A stretch of 64,000 nt of DNA. Source: Bog-473 sp963828825. Lineage in GTDB: Bacteria > Actinomycetota > Acidimicrobiia > Acidimicrobiales > RAAP-2. The notes below the pieces were generated by a model, which was not told the DNA's origin, searched no databases, and worked only from the letters and a program-made list of their open reading frames with translations. Positions 18,104 through 25,937 of this stretch are shown in pieces (position 1 is the first letter of the stretch; every line of letters starts with the position of its first letter). The stretch is taken from NCBI GenBank assembly GCA_963828825.1, contig CAWHGF010000004.1, positions 372,001 through 436,000 on the forward strand, read 5' to 3'. The translations under genes were made by a program, and so were the position numbers.

Positions 18104-18660
18104 CGGATGCCGGCCAGCAGCTCGGACCGGACGAGCAGCGCCACCTGCTCCGGGTCGTTCAGGTCCCAGCGCCCCGGGGAGCTGATGTAGGAGAGCACCA
18201 TGCGGGCCAGGAAATCGGCCGCGGCGTCGAGGTCCGTGCCTTCCGTCATCCCGTGACGAACCAGGTAGGGCGCCAGGAAGGCGGCCACCAGCGTGTGGGT
18301 CTGGTCAGCCTCCGTCGACAGGCGGGGCAGGAGGATCTCGGGCTCGGTCACCAAGACCCGTTGGAGCACCTCGTGCTCGACGAGGGCGTGGTGGGCGAAC
18401 ATGAGGCCGCGCTCCATCACCTCCTCCAGGGTGTCGGCGTCCGAGACCTCCTCGTACAGCCGGAGGAAGAAGCGGGAGAACTCCCATCCGACCACGGCGG
18501 AGAGCAGTTCGTCGCGGCCACCGGGGAAGTAGCGATACACCGTCGCCCGCGAGACCCCGGCCCCGCGGGCGGCGTCCTCGACGGTCGTCTTGGCCAGGCC
18601 CCAGCGGGCAACGCAGTCGTAGGTCGCCTGCAGGAGTCGCTCCCGGACGTCGGGGTTCAC
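18100..18660 (-). CDS. TetR-family transcriptional regulator
   Basis: 186 residues. The N-terminal HTH reads TTVEDAARGAGVSRATVYRYF, followed by a helical ligand domain of usual length. The GTG start overlaps the dapB stop (GTGA) and its own stop overlaps the rhomboid start (GTGA), so dapB, this regulator and the protease are probably one translational chain. Its HTH resembles that of the TetR protein 1.5 kb downstream, suggesting an old duplication. Ligand and targets are unknown. Confidence 0.9.
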   Translation of the reverse strand: MNPDVRERLLQATYDCVARWGLAKTTVEDAARGAGVSRATVYRYFPGGRDELLSAVVGWEFSRFFLRLYEEVSDADTLEEVMERGLMFAHHALVEHEVLQRVLVTEPEILLPRLSTEADQTHTLVAAFLAPYLVRHGMTEGTDLDAAADFLARMVLSYISSPGRWDLNDPEQVALLVRSELLAGIR

Positions 18661-19442
18661 AGTCCCAGCAACGCCTCAAGGCCCAGCGTGACCCCGGGCC
18701 GGCCGGGCACGGATCGCACCGCCAGGAGCACACCGGGCATGAACGAGCGGCGGTCGTACGAGTCGTGGCGGATGCTCAGGCTCTGGCCCGGCGCGCCGAA
18801 GATGACCTCCTCGTGCGCCACGAGGCCGGGCAACCGCACCGAGTGCACGTGCACCCCGTCGGGGGCCTCCGCGCCGCGGGCCCCGGCCAGCACCAGATCG
18901 GTCGTCGGGTCGGGCGGCAGCGGGGGGCTGCCCGCATCACGCCGCGCCGCCGCGACCACGGCCGCCGTGTGCATGGCGGTTCCCGACGGCGCGTCACGCT
19001 TGGCGTCGTGATGCAGCTCAATGATCTCGACGCCGTCCATGTGCGGCGCGGCGATCCGGCACAGATGGAGCAGCAACACCGCCCCGATGGCGAAGTTGGG
19101 CACGACGACGGCGTTGGCGCCACTCCCCGAGAAGAGCTTCTCCATGTTGGCCACGTCGGTGTCGGACAGTCCGCTCGTCCCGATGACGGCGTGGATGCCC
19201 AGGAGGGCGTAGTGCCGCACGTTGTGGCGCACCGCCTCAGCGATGGTGAAGTCGACCACCACCTCGGCCCCGAGATCGGACAGTGCGTTCACCTCGCCGA
19301 CGATCGTCCGACCGCAGGCGTCGCCTCCGACATGGCCGGGGTCGATGGCGGCCACCAACTCGAGGTCAGGCGCCTCGAAGACGGCGCGGCAGACCTCCTG
19401 GCCCATGCGGCCGCCGGCGCCGACCACACCGACCTTCTGCAT
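18657..19442 (-). CDS. dapB: 4-hydroxy-tetrahydrodipicolinate reductase DapB
   Basis: 261 residues; NAD(P)H-dependent reductase following DapA in lysine/diaminopimelate synthesis. The nucleotide loop GAGGRMG (9-15), IGTSG and the catalytic ELHHDAKRDAPSGTA (His144/145, Lys148) are visible. The ATG at 19442 lies 7 nt below TAGCCT (19450-19455), whose TAG is the stop of the upstream M16 gene; no ribosome site is seen, so a leaderless internal start is possible. Confidence 0.95.
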   Translation of the reverse strand: MQKVGVVGAGGRMGQEVCRAVFEAPDLELVAAIDPGHVGGDACGRTIVGEVNALSDLGAEVVVDFTIAEAVRHNVRHYALLGIHAVIGTSGLSDTDVANMEKLFSGSGANAVVVPNFAIGAVLLLHLCRIAAPHMDGVEIIELHHDAKRDAPSGTAMHTAAVVAAARRDAGSPPLPPDPTTDLVLAGARGAEAPDGVHVHSVRLPGLVAHEEVIFGAPGQSLSIRHDSYDRRSFMPGVLLAVRSVPGRPGVTLGLEALLGL

Positions 19443-19452
19443 GGCTTGCAGG

Positions 19453-20715
19453 CTACCGGGCGGCCATGGCGGGGAGGTGGGACTCGAAGTCGCGTCCGTC
19501 GAAGGGGCCGACGGCGCTCATGGTGCGCGGCGACCGCACCAGCGCCCCGGCCACGTCCAGTATGTGGGCCCGCTCGATACCGTCGATGCGAGCCAGCACC
19601 TCGTCCACCGAGAGCACCTCGCCGTGCAGCAACAACGACGCACCGAGGCGGCTCATGCGGGCACCCGAATCCTCCCCCGAGAGGAGCATCTCGGCGCGCA
19701 GGTTGCCCTTGGCCACCGCCAGCTCCCTGTCGGTCACTCCGTCGGCGGCCAGGAGGTCGAGCTCTGCGCTCACGATGCGCAGCACCTCGTCGACATGCTC
19801 GGGCGCCGTGCCCACCACCACGGCCATCGATCCGCTGTCCTGGTAGGCCGCCCGCTCCGACCACACCGAATAGGCCAGCCCGCGCTGCTCGCGCACCTTC
19901 TGGAAGAGCCGGCTCGACAGGCCGCCACCCAACACGTGGTTCAACACGGCGAGCGCCCAGCGCCGTTCGTCGAAACGCGAGACCGAGCGCATGCCGTAGA
20001 CCAGGTGCGCCTGTTCGGTGGACCGGCGCACCACGTCGAGGGCGACACTGTCGGGTCCGGGCGCGGCGCGGGGTGGCACCACGCCGCCCGACGTCCCCGC
20101 GAAACGCCGTTCAAGATCGGTCGCCACTGCCTCATGGGTGCAGTCGCCGGCCACCGAGACGACCATGTTGGAGGGCCGGTAGTGCAGATCGAAGAAGGAG
20201 CGAATGTCCCCGCGGGTGATGCGCTGCACCGACGACGCCGTCCCCAGGGTGTCCCGCCCGAGGGCGTGGTCGGGAAAGAGCGCCGCCTGCCACCGTTCCC
20301 CCGCCAGATCGGCCGGCTCGTCGGCGTGCATCAGGATCTCGTCGAGGATGACGGTGCGCTCGGCCTCGATGTCGTCGGTGCGCAACGCCGGCTCCCACAT
20401 GATGTCGCTGAGGATGTCGAGTCCGAGCGACAGGTGCTCGGAGAGCAGCCGCACGTAGAAGGTCGTGTACTCCTTCGTGGTGAAGGCGTTGCAGTCGCCA
20501 CCCACCTCGTCGAGCTCCTCGGCGATGGCCGCGGCGGAGCGCCGCGCGGTGCCCTTGAAGAGGAGATGCTCCAGGAAGTGCGAGGCCCCGGCGAGTTCGT
20601 CGGGCTCGTCACGCGAGCCGGTGCCGACCCAAAAGGCGACTGCTACCGAACGGACATCCGCCATGGTCTCGGTGACCAGGCGGATGCCGCACGGCAGGAC
20701 GGACGTCTCAATCAA
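19453..20715 (-). CDS. M16-family zinc metallopeptidase
   Basis: 420-residue peptidase of the mitochondrial-processing-peptidase/PqqL type, with the inverted zinc motif HFLEH (H46, E49, H50) and a distal Glu ligand near E126 (LDEILMH). The second M16 half contains GGGLSSRLFQKVREQRGLAY. Its TTG start overlaps the pnp TGA by 4 nt (TTGA). pnp-M16-dapB is a conserved actinobacterial order; the physiological substrate is unknown. Confidence 0.92.
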   Translation of the reverse strand: MIETSVLPCGIRLVTETMADVRSVAVAFWVGTGSRDEPDELAGASHFLEHLLFKGTARRSAAAIAEELDEVGGDCNAFTTKEYTTFYVRLLSEHLSLGLDILSDIMWEPALRTDDIEAERTVILDEILMHADEPADLAGERWQAALFPDHALGRDTLGTASSVQRITRGDIRSFFDLHYRPSNMVVSVAGDCTHEAVATDLERRFAGTSGGVVPPRAAPGPDSVALDVVRRSTEQAHLVYGMRSVSRFDERRWALAVLNHVLGGGLSSRLFQKVREQRGLAYSVWSERAAYQDSGSMAVVVGTAPEHVDEVLRIVSAELDLLAADGVTDRELAVAKGNLRAEMLLSGEDSGARMSRLGASLLLHGEVLSVDEVLARIDGIERAHILDVAGALVRSPRTMSAVGPFDGRDFESHLPAMAAR

Positions 20716-23168
20716 CGACGGCGCGAACGCCCACGCGAGGGCCGGCGGTCGCCGCCCCGGTCACCGCGGTCGTTCCCGGTGTCGGCGGCACCCGGGCCGA
20801 GATCACCGAGGTCGGCCACCAGCTCTGCCTCGAAGGCGTCCTCGAAGGACGGCGTCCCGCCGGCCCTGGCCGGTGCGGCCGTCGACGAGCTCGACGAGCT
20901 CGGCGAGGGCGAGGACGAGGACGCCGGCGCGGCGTCACCGTTGGCCGAACCGTTGCCGGCCGCCTGCGGGGCGCGCTCGGGCTCGGCGGCCAGCGACAGG
21001 GACACCTTGCCCTGCGGGTCGATGTCGTCGACCCGGACCTCGACCGCCTGGCCCAGCGTCAACACGTCCTCGACGTTGTTGATGCGCTTGCCACCGGCCA
21101 GCGAGGACAGCTTCGAGATGTGCAGCAGGCCGTCCCGGCCGGGCAGCACGTTGACGAAGGCACCGAACTTGGTGATGTTGACCACCTTGCCGGCGTAGAC
21201 CGCCCCCACATCGGCGGTGGGCGGGTCGAGGATCAGCGAAATCCGGCGGCGGGCCTCTTCGACCGCGTTGCCGTCCTTGGCGCCGATCGTGACCGTGCCC
21301 ACCACGCCGTCGTCGTCGACGGCGATGTCGGCGCCGGTCTCCTGCTGCAGGGTGTTGATGACCTTGCCCTTGGGGCCGATGACCTCACCGATCTTGTCGA
21401 TCGGGATCTCCATGGAGACGATCTTCGGCGCGCTATTGGCGACGTGGTCACGCGGCTCGGAGATGGCACCGGCCATGACACCGAGAATGGTGAGCCGGGC
21501 CTCCTTGGCCTGCAGGAGCGCCTTGGCCAGCACGTCGGCCGGGAGGCCGGCGATCTTCGTGTCGAGCTGGAGCGCCGTCACGGCCTCGGCCGTGCCCGCC
21601 ACCTTGAAGTCCATGTCGCCGAAGGCGTCCTCCGAACCCAGGATGTCGGTCAGGGTCACGTAGGTGCCCTCGTCGTAGACGAGGCCCATGGCGATGCCCG
21701 CCACGGGGGCCCGGAGCGGAACCCCGGCGGCCATCAGCGACAGCGTCGAGCCGCAGACGGAGGCCATGGAGGTCGACCCGTTGGAGGCCAGAACATCGGA
21801 AACCACGCGCAGGGTGTACGGGAATTCCTCGGCGCCCGGCACAACCGGGAGCAGCGCCCGCTCGGCCAGCAGGCCGTGCCCGATCTCCCGGCGCTTCGGG
21901 CCGCGCATGAAGCCGGTCTCGCCCGTCGAGAAGGGCGGGAAGTTGTAGTGGTGCATGTAGCGCTTGGAATCGACGGGGGTGATGGTGTCGAGCAGCTGGT
22001 TCATGCGAGGCATGCCCAGCGTCGTGACGTTCAGCACCTGGGTCTCGCCGCGCTGGAAGAGCGCCGAGCCGTGCGCGGTCGGGAGCAGGTCGATCTCGGC
22101 CGACAGCGGCCGGATGTCGGCGGTGCCCCGGCCGTCCACGCGCACGCCGTCCTCGACGATGCGCTTGCGCACCAGCTTCTTGGTCAGCGAGCGGATGGCC
22201 GCCTTGACCTCGCCCGGCCGGTCGGCGAACTCGTCGCCGAGGGCGGACCGGATCTCTTGGCCGGCGGCATCGAGGGCGGCGTTGCGCTCGGCCTTGCTCG
22301 TCACCAGGTTGGCCTTGGCGATGGGGTCGGTGCCGACCGCCTCCACCCGGGCCCACACGTCGTCCTGGTAGTCGGTGAAGGTCGTGAACGGGATGGCCTG
22401 AACCGGGCCCCGGGCCGCCGTGTAGGCCTCGACCAGGCGGCGCTGGAGGTTGATCGACTCGCGGATCCACAGCTTGGACGCCTCCAGGCCCGACGCCAGT
22501 ACTTCCTCGGTCACCTTCGGGGCGCCGGCATCGTAGTAGGACCACGACTTCTCGGTCCCGCCCGCCTCGACCATCATGATGGCGATCTCGCTCTCGGCGT
22601 CCTCGGTCAGCGCCCGGCCGGCCACGACGAGCTCGAAGGTCGACTCCTCGCCCTCCTCGAAGGTCGGGTGCGGGATCCAGTCGCCGTCGGTCGTGTAGGC
22701 GACGCGCACGGCGCCGATGGGGCCGTCAAAGGGGATGCCCGAGATCATCAGGGCCGCCGACGAGGCGTTGATCGCCAGCACGTCGTGCGGGTTCACCTGG
22801 TCGGCGCCGACGATGGTCCCGACGACGTGGACCTCGTTGCGGAACCCCTCGGGGAAGGAGGGGCGCAGGGGGCGGTCGATCAGCCGGTCGGTCAGGATGG
22901 CCTGGTCCGAGGCCTTGCCCTCGCGGCGGAAGAACGAGCCGGGGATCTTGCCGGCGGCGTACGCCCGCTCCTCGATGTCGACGGTCAGGGGGAAGAAGTC
23001 AGTCCCCTCCCGCACCGATCGCGCTGCGGTGGCCGTGGCCAGCAGGATGGTATCGCCGATGCGGGCCACGACGGCCCCGTCGGCGAGCTGGGCGAGTTTC
23101 CCCGCCTCGAATGACATGGTTCGGTCGGTCCCGGTGATCGGGCCCGACACGGAAATGGCGTCAGCCAT
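20712..23168 (-). CDS. pnp: Polyribonucleotide nucleotidyltransferase
   Basis: 818-residue PNPase: two RNase PH-like cores, a KH domain (IPIDKIGEVIGPKGKVIN) and an S1 domain (GKVVNITKFGAFVNVLPG). The ~100-residue C-terminal tail is unusual, a Ser/Ala/Pro-rich linker ending in Gly/Arg-rich GDRRPSRGRSRRR, likely an extra RNA contact. It degrades RNA 3' to 5' using phosphate. The ATG follows GAGGAG. rpsO lies 124 bp upstream and the M16 gene is coupled downstream. Confidence 0.97.
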   Translation of the reverse strand: MADAISVSGPITGTDRTMSFEAGKLAQLADGAVVARIGDTILLATATAARSVREGTDFFPLTVDIEERAYAAGKIPGSFFRREGKASDQAILTDRLIDRPLRPSFPEGFRNEVHVVGTIVGADQVNPHDVLAINASSAALMISGIPFDGPIGAVRVAYTTDGDWIPHPTFEEGEESTFELVVAGRALTEDAESEIAIMMVEAGGTEKSWSYYDAGAPKVTEEVLASGLEASKLWIRESINLQRRLVEAYTAARGPVQAIPFTTFTDYQDDVWARVEAVGTDPIAKANLVTSKAERNAALDAAGQEIRSALGDEFADRPGEVKAAIRSLTKKLVRKRIVEDGVRVDGRGTADIRPLSAEIDLLPTAHGSALFQRGETQVLNVTTLGMPRMNQLLDTITPVDSKRYMHHYNFPPFSTGETGFMRGPKRREIGHGLLAERALLPVVPGAEEFPYTLRVVSDVLASNGSTSMASVCGSTLSLMAAGVPLRAPVAGIAMGLVYDEGTYVTLTDILGSEDAFGDMDFKVAGTAEAVTALQLDTKIAGLPADVLAKALLQAKEARLTILGVMAGAISEPRDHVANSAPKIVSMEIPIDKIGEVIGPKGKVINTLQQETGADIAVDDDGVVGTVTIGAKDGNAVEEARRRISLILDPPTADVGAVYAGKVVNITKFGAFVNVLPGRDGLLHISKLSSLAGGKRINNVEDVLTLGQAVEVRVDDIDPQGKVSLSLAAEPERAPQAAGNGSANGDAAPASSSSPSPSSSSSSTAAPARAGGTPSFEDAFEAELVADLGDLGPGAADTGNDRGDRGGDRRPSRGRSRRR

Positions 23169-23211
23169 GATGCTCCTCGTGTCTCGGGGGCATCCTCGTT
23201 TCTGGTTCCCA

Positions 23212-23223
23212 GTGGTCGACCAC
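23212..23223. promoter_or_regulatory. 12-bp perfect palindrome in the rpsO-pnp spacer
   Basis: GTGGTCGACCAC lies within the 124-bp rpsO-pnp spacer, 44 bp before the pnp start. A second interrupted inverted repeat (AGCCA-GG-TGGCT) lies nearer rpsO. In other bacteria this spacer carries RNase-processing hairpins or a pnp promoter; the same role here is inference. Confidence 0.4.
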
Positions 23224-23292
23224 CTCGCACCCGAAGTGACCGGCGACTGGCAGCCAGGTGGCTGAAGACGCCCGGTTCTGTGGTGCTGCCGC

Positions 23293-23550
23293 TTACCTTC
23301 TGATGCCGAGTCGGCCGATGATGGTGCGGTAGCGCTCGACGTCGTTCTTGCGGACGTAGTCGAGCAGCCGCCGACGCTGGCCGATGAGCTTCATCAGGCC
23401 GCGCCGGGTGTGGTGGTCCCCTTTGTGCTCCTTCAGGTGCTCCGTCAGGTGGTTGATCCGGCCCGACAGCAGGGCTATCTGCACCTCGGGAGAGCCGGTG
23501 TCACTTTCGTGCAACCGGTACTCGGAGATGGTGGCCTGCGTGTCGGGCAT
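23293..23550 (-). CDS. rpsO: 30S ribosomal protein S15
   Basis: 85 residues, family-standard length. The S15 core is clear: ESDTGSPEVQIALLSGRI, HLKEHKGDHHTRRGL and RRRLLDYVRKND. It binds 16S rRNA early in 30S assembly. The upstream sequence TAGGAT (minus strand, near 23613) could be a -10 box. It lies between ribF and pnp as in most actinobacteria. Confidence 0.97.
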   Translation of the reverse strand: MPDTQATISEYRLHESDTGSPEVQIALLSGRINHLTEHLKEHKGDHHTRRGLMKLIGQRRRLLDYVRKNDVERYRTIIGRLGIRR

Positions 23551-23631
23551 GTAGGAAGAACCTCGAAGAGCTTGTCGGAGTGGGCGGGAACCTGCCCCCG
23601 GCCGCCAAATATCCTAGCAGCCGCCCGCTGA

Positions 23632-24555
23632 TCAGGGGTGATCGGCCGAGGCGAGGACCCGTTCGGTGGCCTCCACGTCGGCTCGCATCTGGGCCACCAG
23701 GGCCTCAATGGAGTCGAAGCGCTGCTCTGCACGCAGCCGGTGGGCGAAGGACACCCGGGCCGCCTCGCCGTAGAGATCGCCCTCGAAGTGCAGGAGGTAG
23801 GCCTCCACCAGGACCGGCGCCGTGCCGGGCTCGTAGAAGGTAGGCCGGCGCCCCACCGAGATCGCCGCCTGGTGCAGCGAGCCGTCAGCCCGCCGGAAAT
23901 GCCCGGCGTAGACAGCATCGGCGGGCAGGGCGATGTCGTCGGCCACGGCCAGATTGGCGGTCGGGAACCCCAGCTCGGGGCCGCCGCGGCCGTCGCCCCG
24001 CACCACCGGGCCGCGCACCTCGTGGGGCCGTCCGAGCAACCGGGCCGCCTCCTCCACGTCGCCCTCGGCGAGGAGGCCCCGGATGCGGGTCGAGGACACG
24101 GTGTCGCGGCCGTCGCCGGTCAGGCCGACCCCGACCACCTCGAAGCCGAACTGGGCGCCGAGCCGGCGCAGCAGGTCCACGTTGCCCCGGCGGCCGTGCC
24201 CGAAGTGGAAGTCCTCCCCCACCACGACCAGACGGGCCGAGAGCTGGTCGACGAGGACCTCCTTGACGAAGTCCTCGGCCGACTCCGAGGCGCGGGCCAA
24301 GTCGAATGGCACGACCACCGTGCGGTCGATGCCACAGTCGGCCAACAGCTCCAGCTTCTGCTCCAGGCCGGTCAGCTGCTTGGGCGCCGACTCCGGGCGC
24401 ACCACCGCGGCCGGGTGACGGTCGAAGGTGACCACCACGGTGGAGAGGCCGGCGGCCTCCGCCCGCGCCGACAGGTCGCGCAACAGCGCGCGGTGCCCGA
24501 GGTGGACCCCGTCGTAGGCCCCGATCGTGACGGCGGTTCCCTCTCCGGGCGGCAT
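23632..24555 (-). CDS. ribF: Bifunctional riboflavin kinase/FAD synthetase RibF
   Basis: 307 residues. The N-terminal FAD synthetase half has IGAYDGVHLGH and the STRIRGLL motif; the C-terminal kinase half has GFPTANL. Together they make FMN and FAD. I prefer ATG 24555, 8 nt below TACCCT (24564-24569); a GTG at 24585 overlapping the truB stop would add ten residues. The frame remains open far upstream through truB, which would produce an artificial 619-codon fusion. Confidence 0.93.
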   Translation of the reverse strand: MPPGEGTAVTIGAYDGVHLGHRALLRDLSARAEAAGLSTVVVTFDRHPAAVVRPESAPKQLTGLEQKLELLADCGIDRTVVVPFDLARASESAEDFVKEVLVDQLSARLVVVGEDFHFGHGRRGNVDLLRRLGAQFGFEVVGVGLTGDGRDTVSSTRIRGLLAEGDVEEAARLLGRPHEVRGPVVRGDGRGGPELGFPTANLAVADDIALPADAVYAGHFRRADGSLHQAAISVGRRPTFYEPGTAPVLVEAYLLHFEGDLYGEAARVSFAHRLRAEQRFDSIEALVAQMRADVEATERVLASADHP

Positions 24556-24581
24556 CGCGACCGAGGGTAGTCGGGCGCCCG

Positions 24582-25491
24582 TCACTGCCCGGCCAGCACC
24601 ACGGCCGGCCGGATGCGGTCGCTGCCGGTCGCCTCGTAGACGGCCAGCAGGTTCCCCCGCTCGTCGAGCATCGCCCAGGGCCCCTCGCCCACCGCCCCGA
24701 GGGGCACCCGGTCGAGCGGCAGCCCGGTGCGGATGGATGCGGCGGCACCGGGGTCGACGGTCACCGCATCGAGGTCGCGCATGGCCTGGGCCGGCGTCAG
24801 GACCAGGTCGGGTCCGATGGCGTCGAGCGGACGCATGTCGGCCTCGCCGAACGAGCCGATGCGGGTGCGCCGAAGGTTGGCCACATGCGCCCCGCCGCCG
24901 AGCGCCCGCCCCAGGTCGTGGGCCAGCACCCGGATGTAGGTGCCCGACGAGCACACCACCTCGGCCCGGTAGACGCCCGGGCGCTCCGGGTCGGGCTCGG
25001 TGTCGAAGCGGGAGACCGTCACCGTCCGGGCGGGGCGCTCCACGTCGATGCCCTGGCGGGCCAGCTCGTGCAGCCGGCGTCCCCCGACCTTCACGGCCGA
25101 CACCATCGGGGGCACCTGCTCGATCTGCCCGGTCAGCCCCGCCGCGGCGGCGGCCACAGCGTCCGGCGTCACGTGCGTCATGTCGTAGGTGGCGACGACC
25201 TCGCCCGACGAATCGAGCGTCGACGTCGCGCGGCCCAGCACGATGTCCGTCGTGTAGGTCTTGGGCAGCGCGGTCAGGAACCGCATCAGACGGGTGGCGC
25301 GGCCCAACCCGAGCAGCAGGACACCGGTGGCGTCGGGATCGAGCGTGCCGGCGTGGCCCACCCGGCGCTGGCCGAAGATGCGGCGGCAGACGCGCCACCA
25401 CGTCGTGCGAGGTCCAGCCGGCCTCCTTGTCGACGACCACCAGACCGGTGACACTCCCCGGCTCACCCGGTTCACCAGGGACCAGGCTCAC
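24582..25491 (-). CDS. truB: tRNA pseudouridine-55 synthase TruB, split by a one-base frameshift
   Basis: The N-terminus (GTG 25491: GLVVVDKEAGWTSHDVVARL) is in one frame and the remainder (RRIFGQRRVGHAGTLDPDATG onward) in the next. Removing one base near 25384 (CTGCCGCCG to CTGCGCCG) gives a normal 302-residue TruB with its catalytic Asp in GTLDPDATG and the C-terminal PUA-like region. The enzyme makes pseudouridine 55 in tRNAs. The start overlaps the rbfA stop (GTGA). Sequencing error is the likely cause. Confidence 0.9.
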
Positions 25492-25853
25492 GACTCGTCG
25501 GCCGGGGACTCCCCCTCGTGCAACCCGCGCAGCAGCTCCTCGACCCGCGAGCCGGCGGCGATGGCCGGGTCGGCCCGGAAGGTCAGGCGAGGCGTGCGCT
25601 TCATCGTCATCTGCGATCCCACCGTGCGCTGCAGATGCACGCGGCGCTCTTCGAGCACCACCGAGGTCTCCTCGTCGAGGGTGGCCATGTACACCACGGC
25701 CGTCCGCATGTCGGGTGCCACGTCGACCGAGGTCACGGTCACCATGGGGAGCTCGTCGGCGTCGACCAGCCGCTCGAGCTCGTCGGCCAGCACCTGCCGC
25801 AACACCTGGTTGACCCGCAATGCACGAGGGTATGTCGCCGTCCGCCGTCTCAC
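25488..25853 (-). CDS. rbfA: Ribosome-binding factor A
   Basis: 121-residue KH-fold protein acting in late 30S maturation. The N-terminal RVNQVLRQVLADELERL and central RTAVVYMATLDEE are typical of RbfA. The GTG start has GAGGAG about 9 nt upstream. The 84-bp spacer to infB contains short direct repeats of CTCGACAA-type sequence. Its stop overlaps the truB start. Confidence 0.93.
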   Translation of the reverse strand: MRRRTATYPRALRVNQVLRQVLADELERLVDADELPMVTVTSVDVAPDMRTAVVYMATLDEETSVVLEERRVHLQRTVGSQMTMKRTPRLTFRADPAIAAGSRVEELLRGLHEGESPADES

Positions 25854-25937
25854 AACTTCAGCTCCTCAGCTCGACAACTCGACAACTGCACAGCTCGAGT
25901 CCTCAACTCAACTGGACTCGTGTCGTTCGAGAGCTAC

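Noticed and set aside
23632..25491. 619-residue TruB-RibF fusion protein
   Set aside because: Most of the middle is a shadow frame of truB; it arises from a one-base insertion near 25384.
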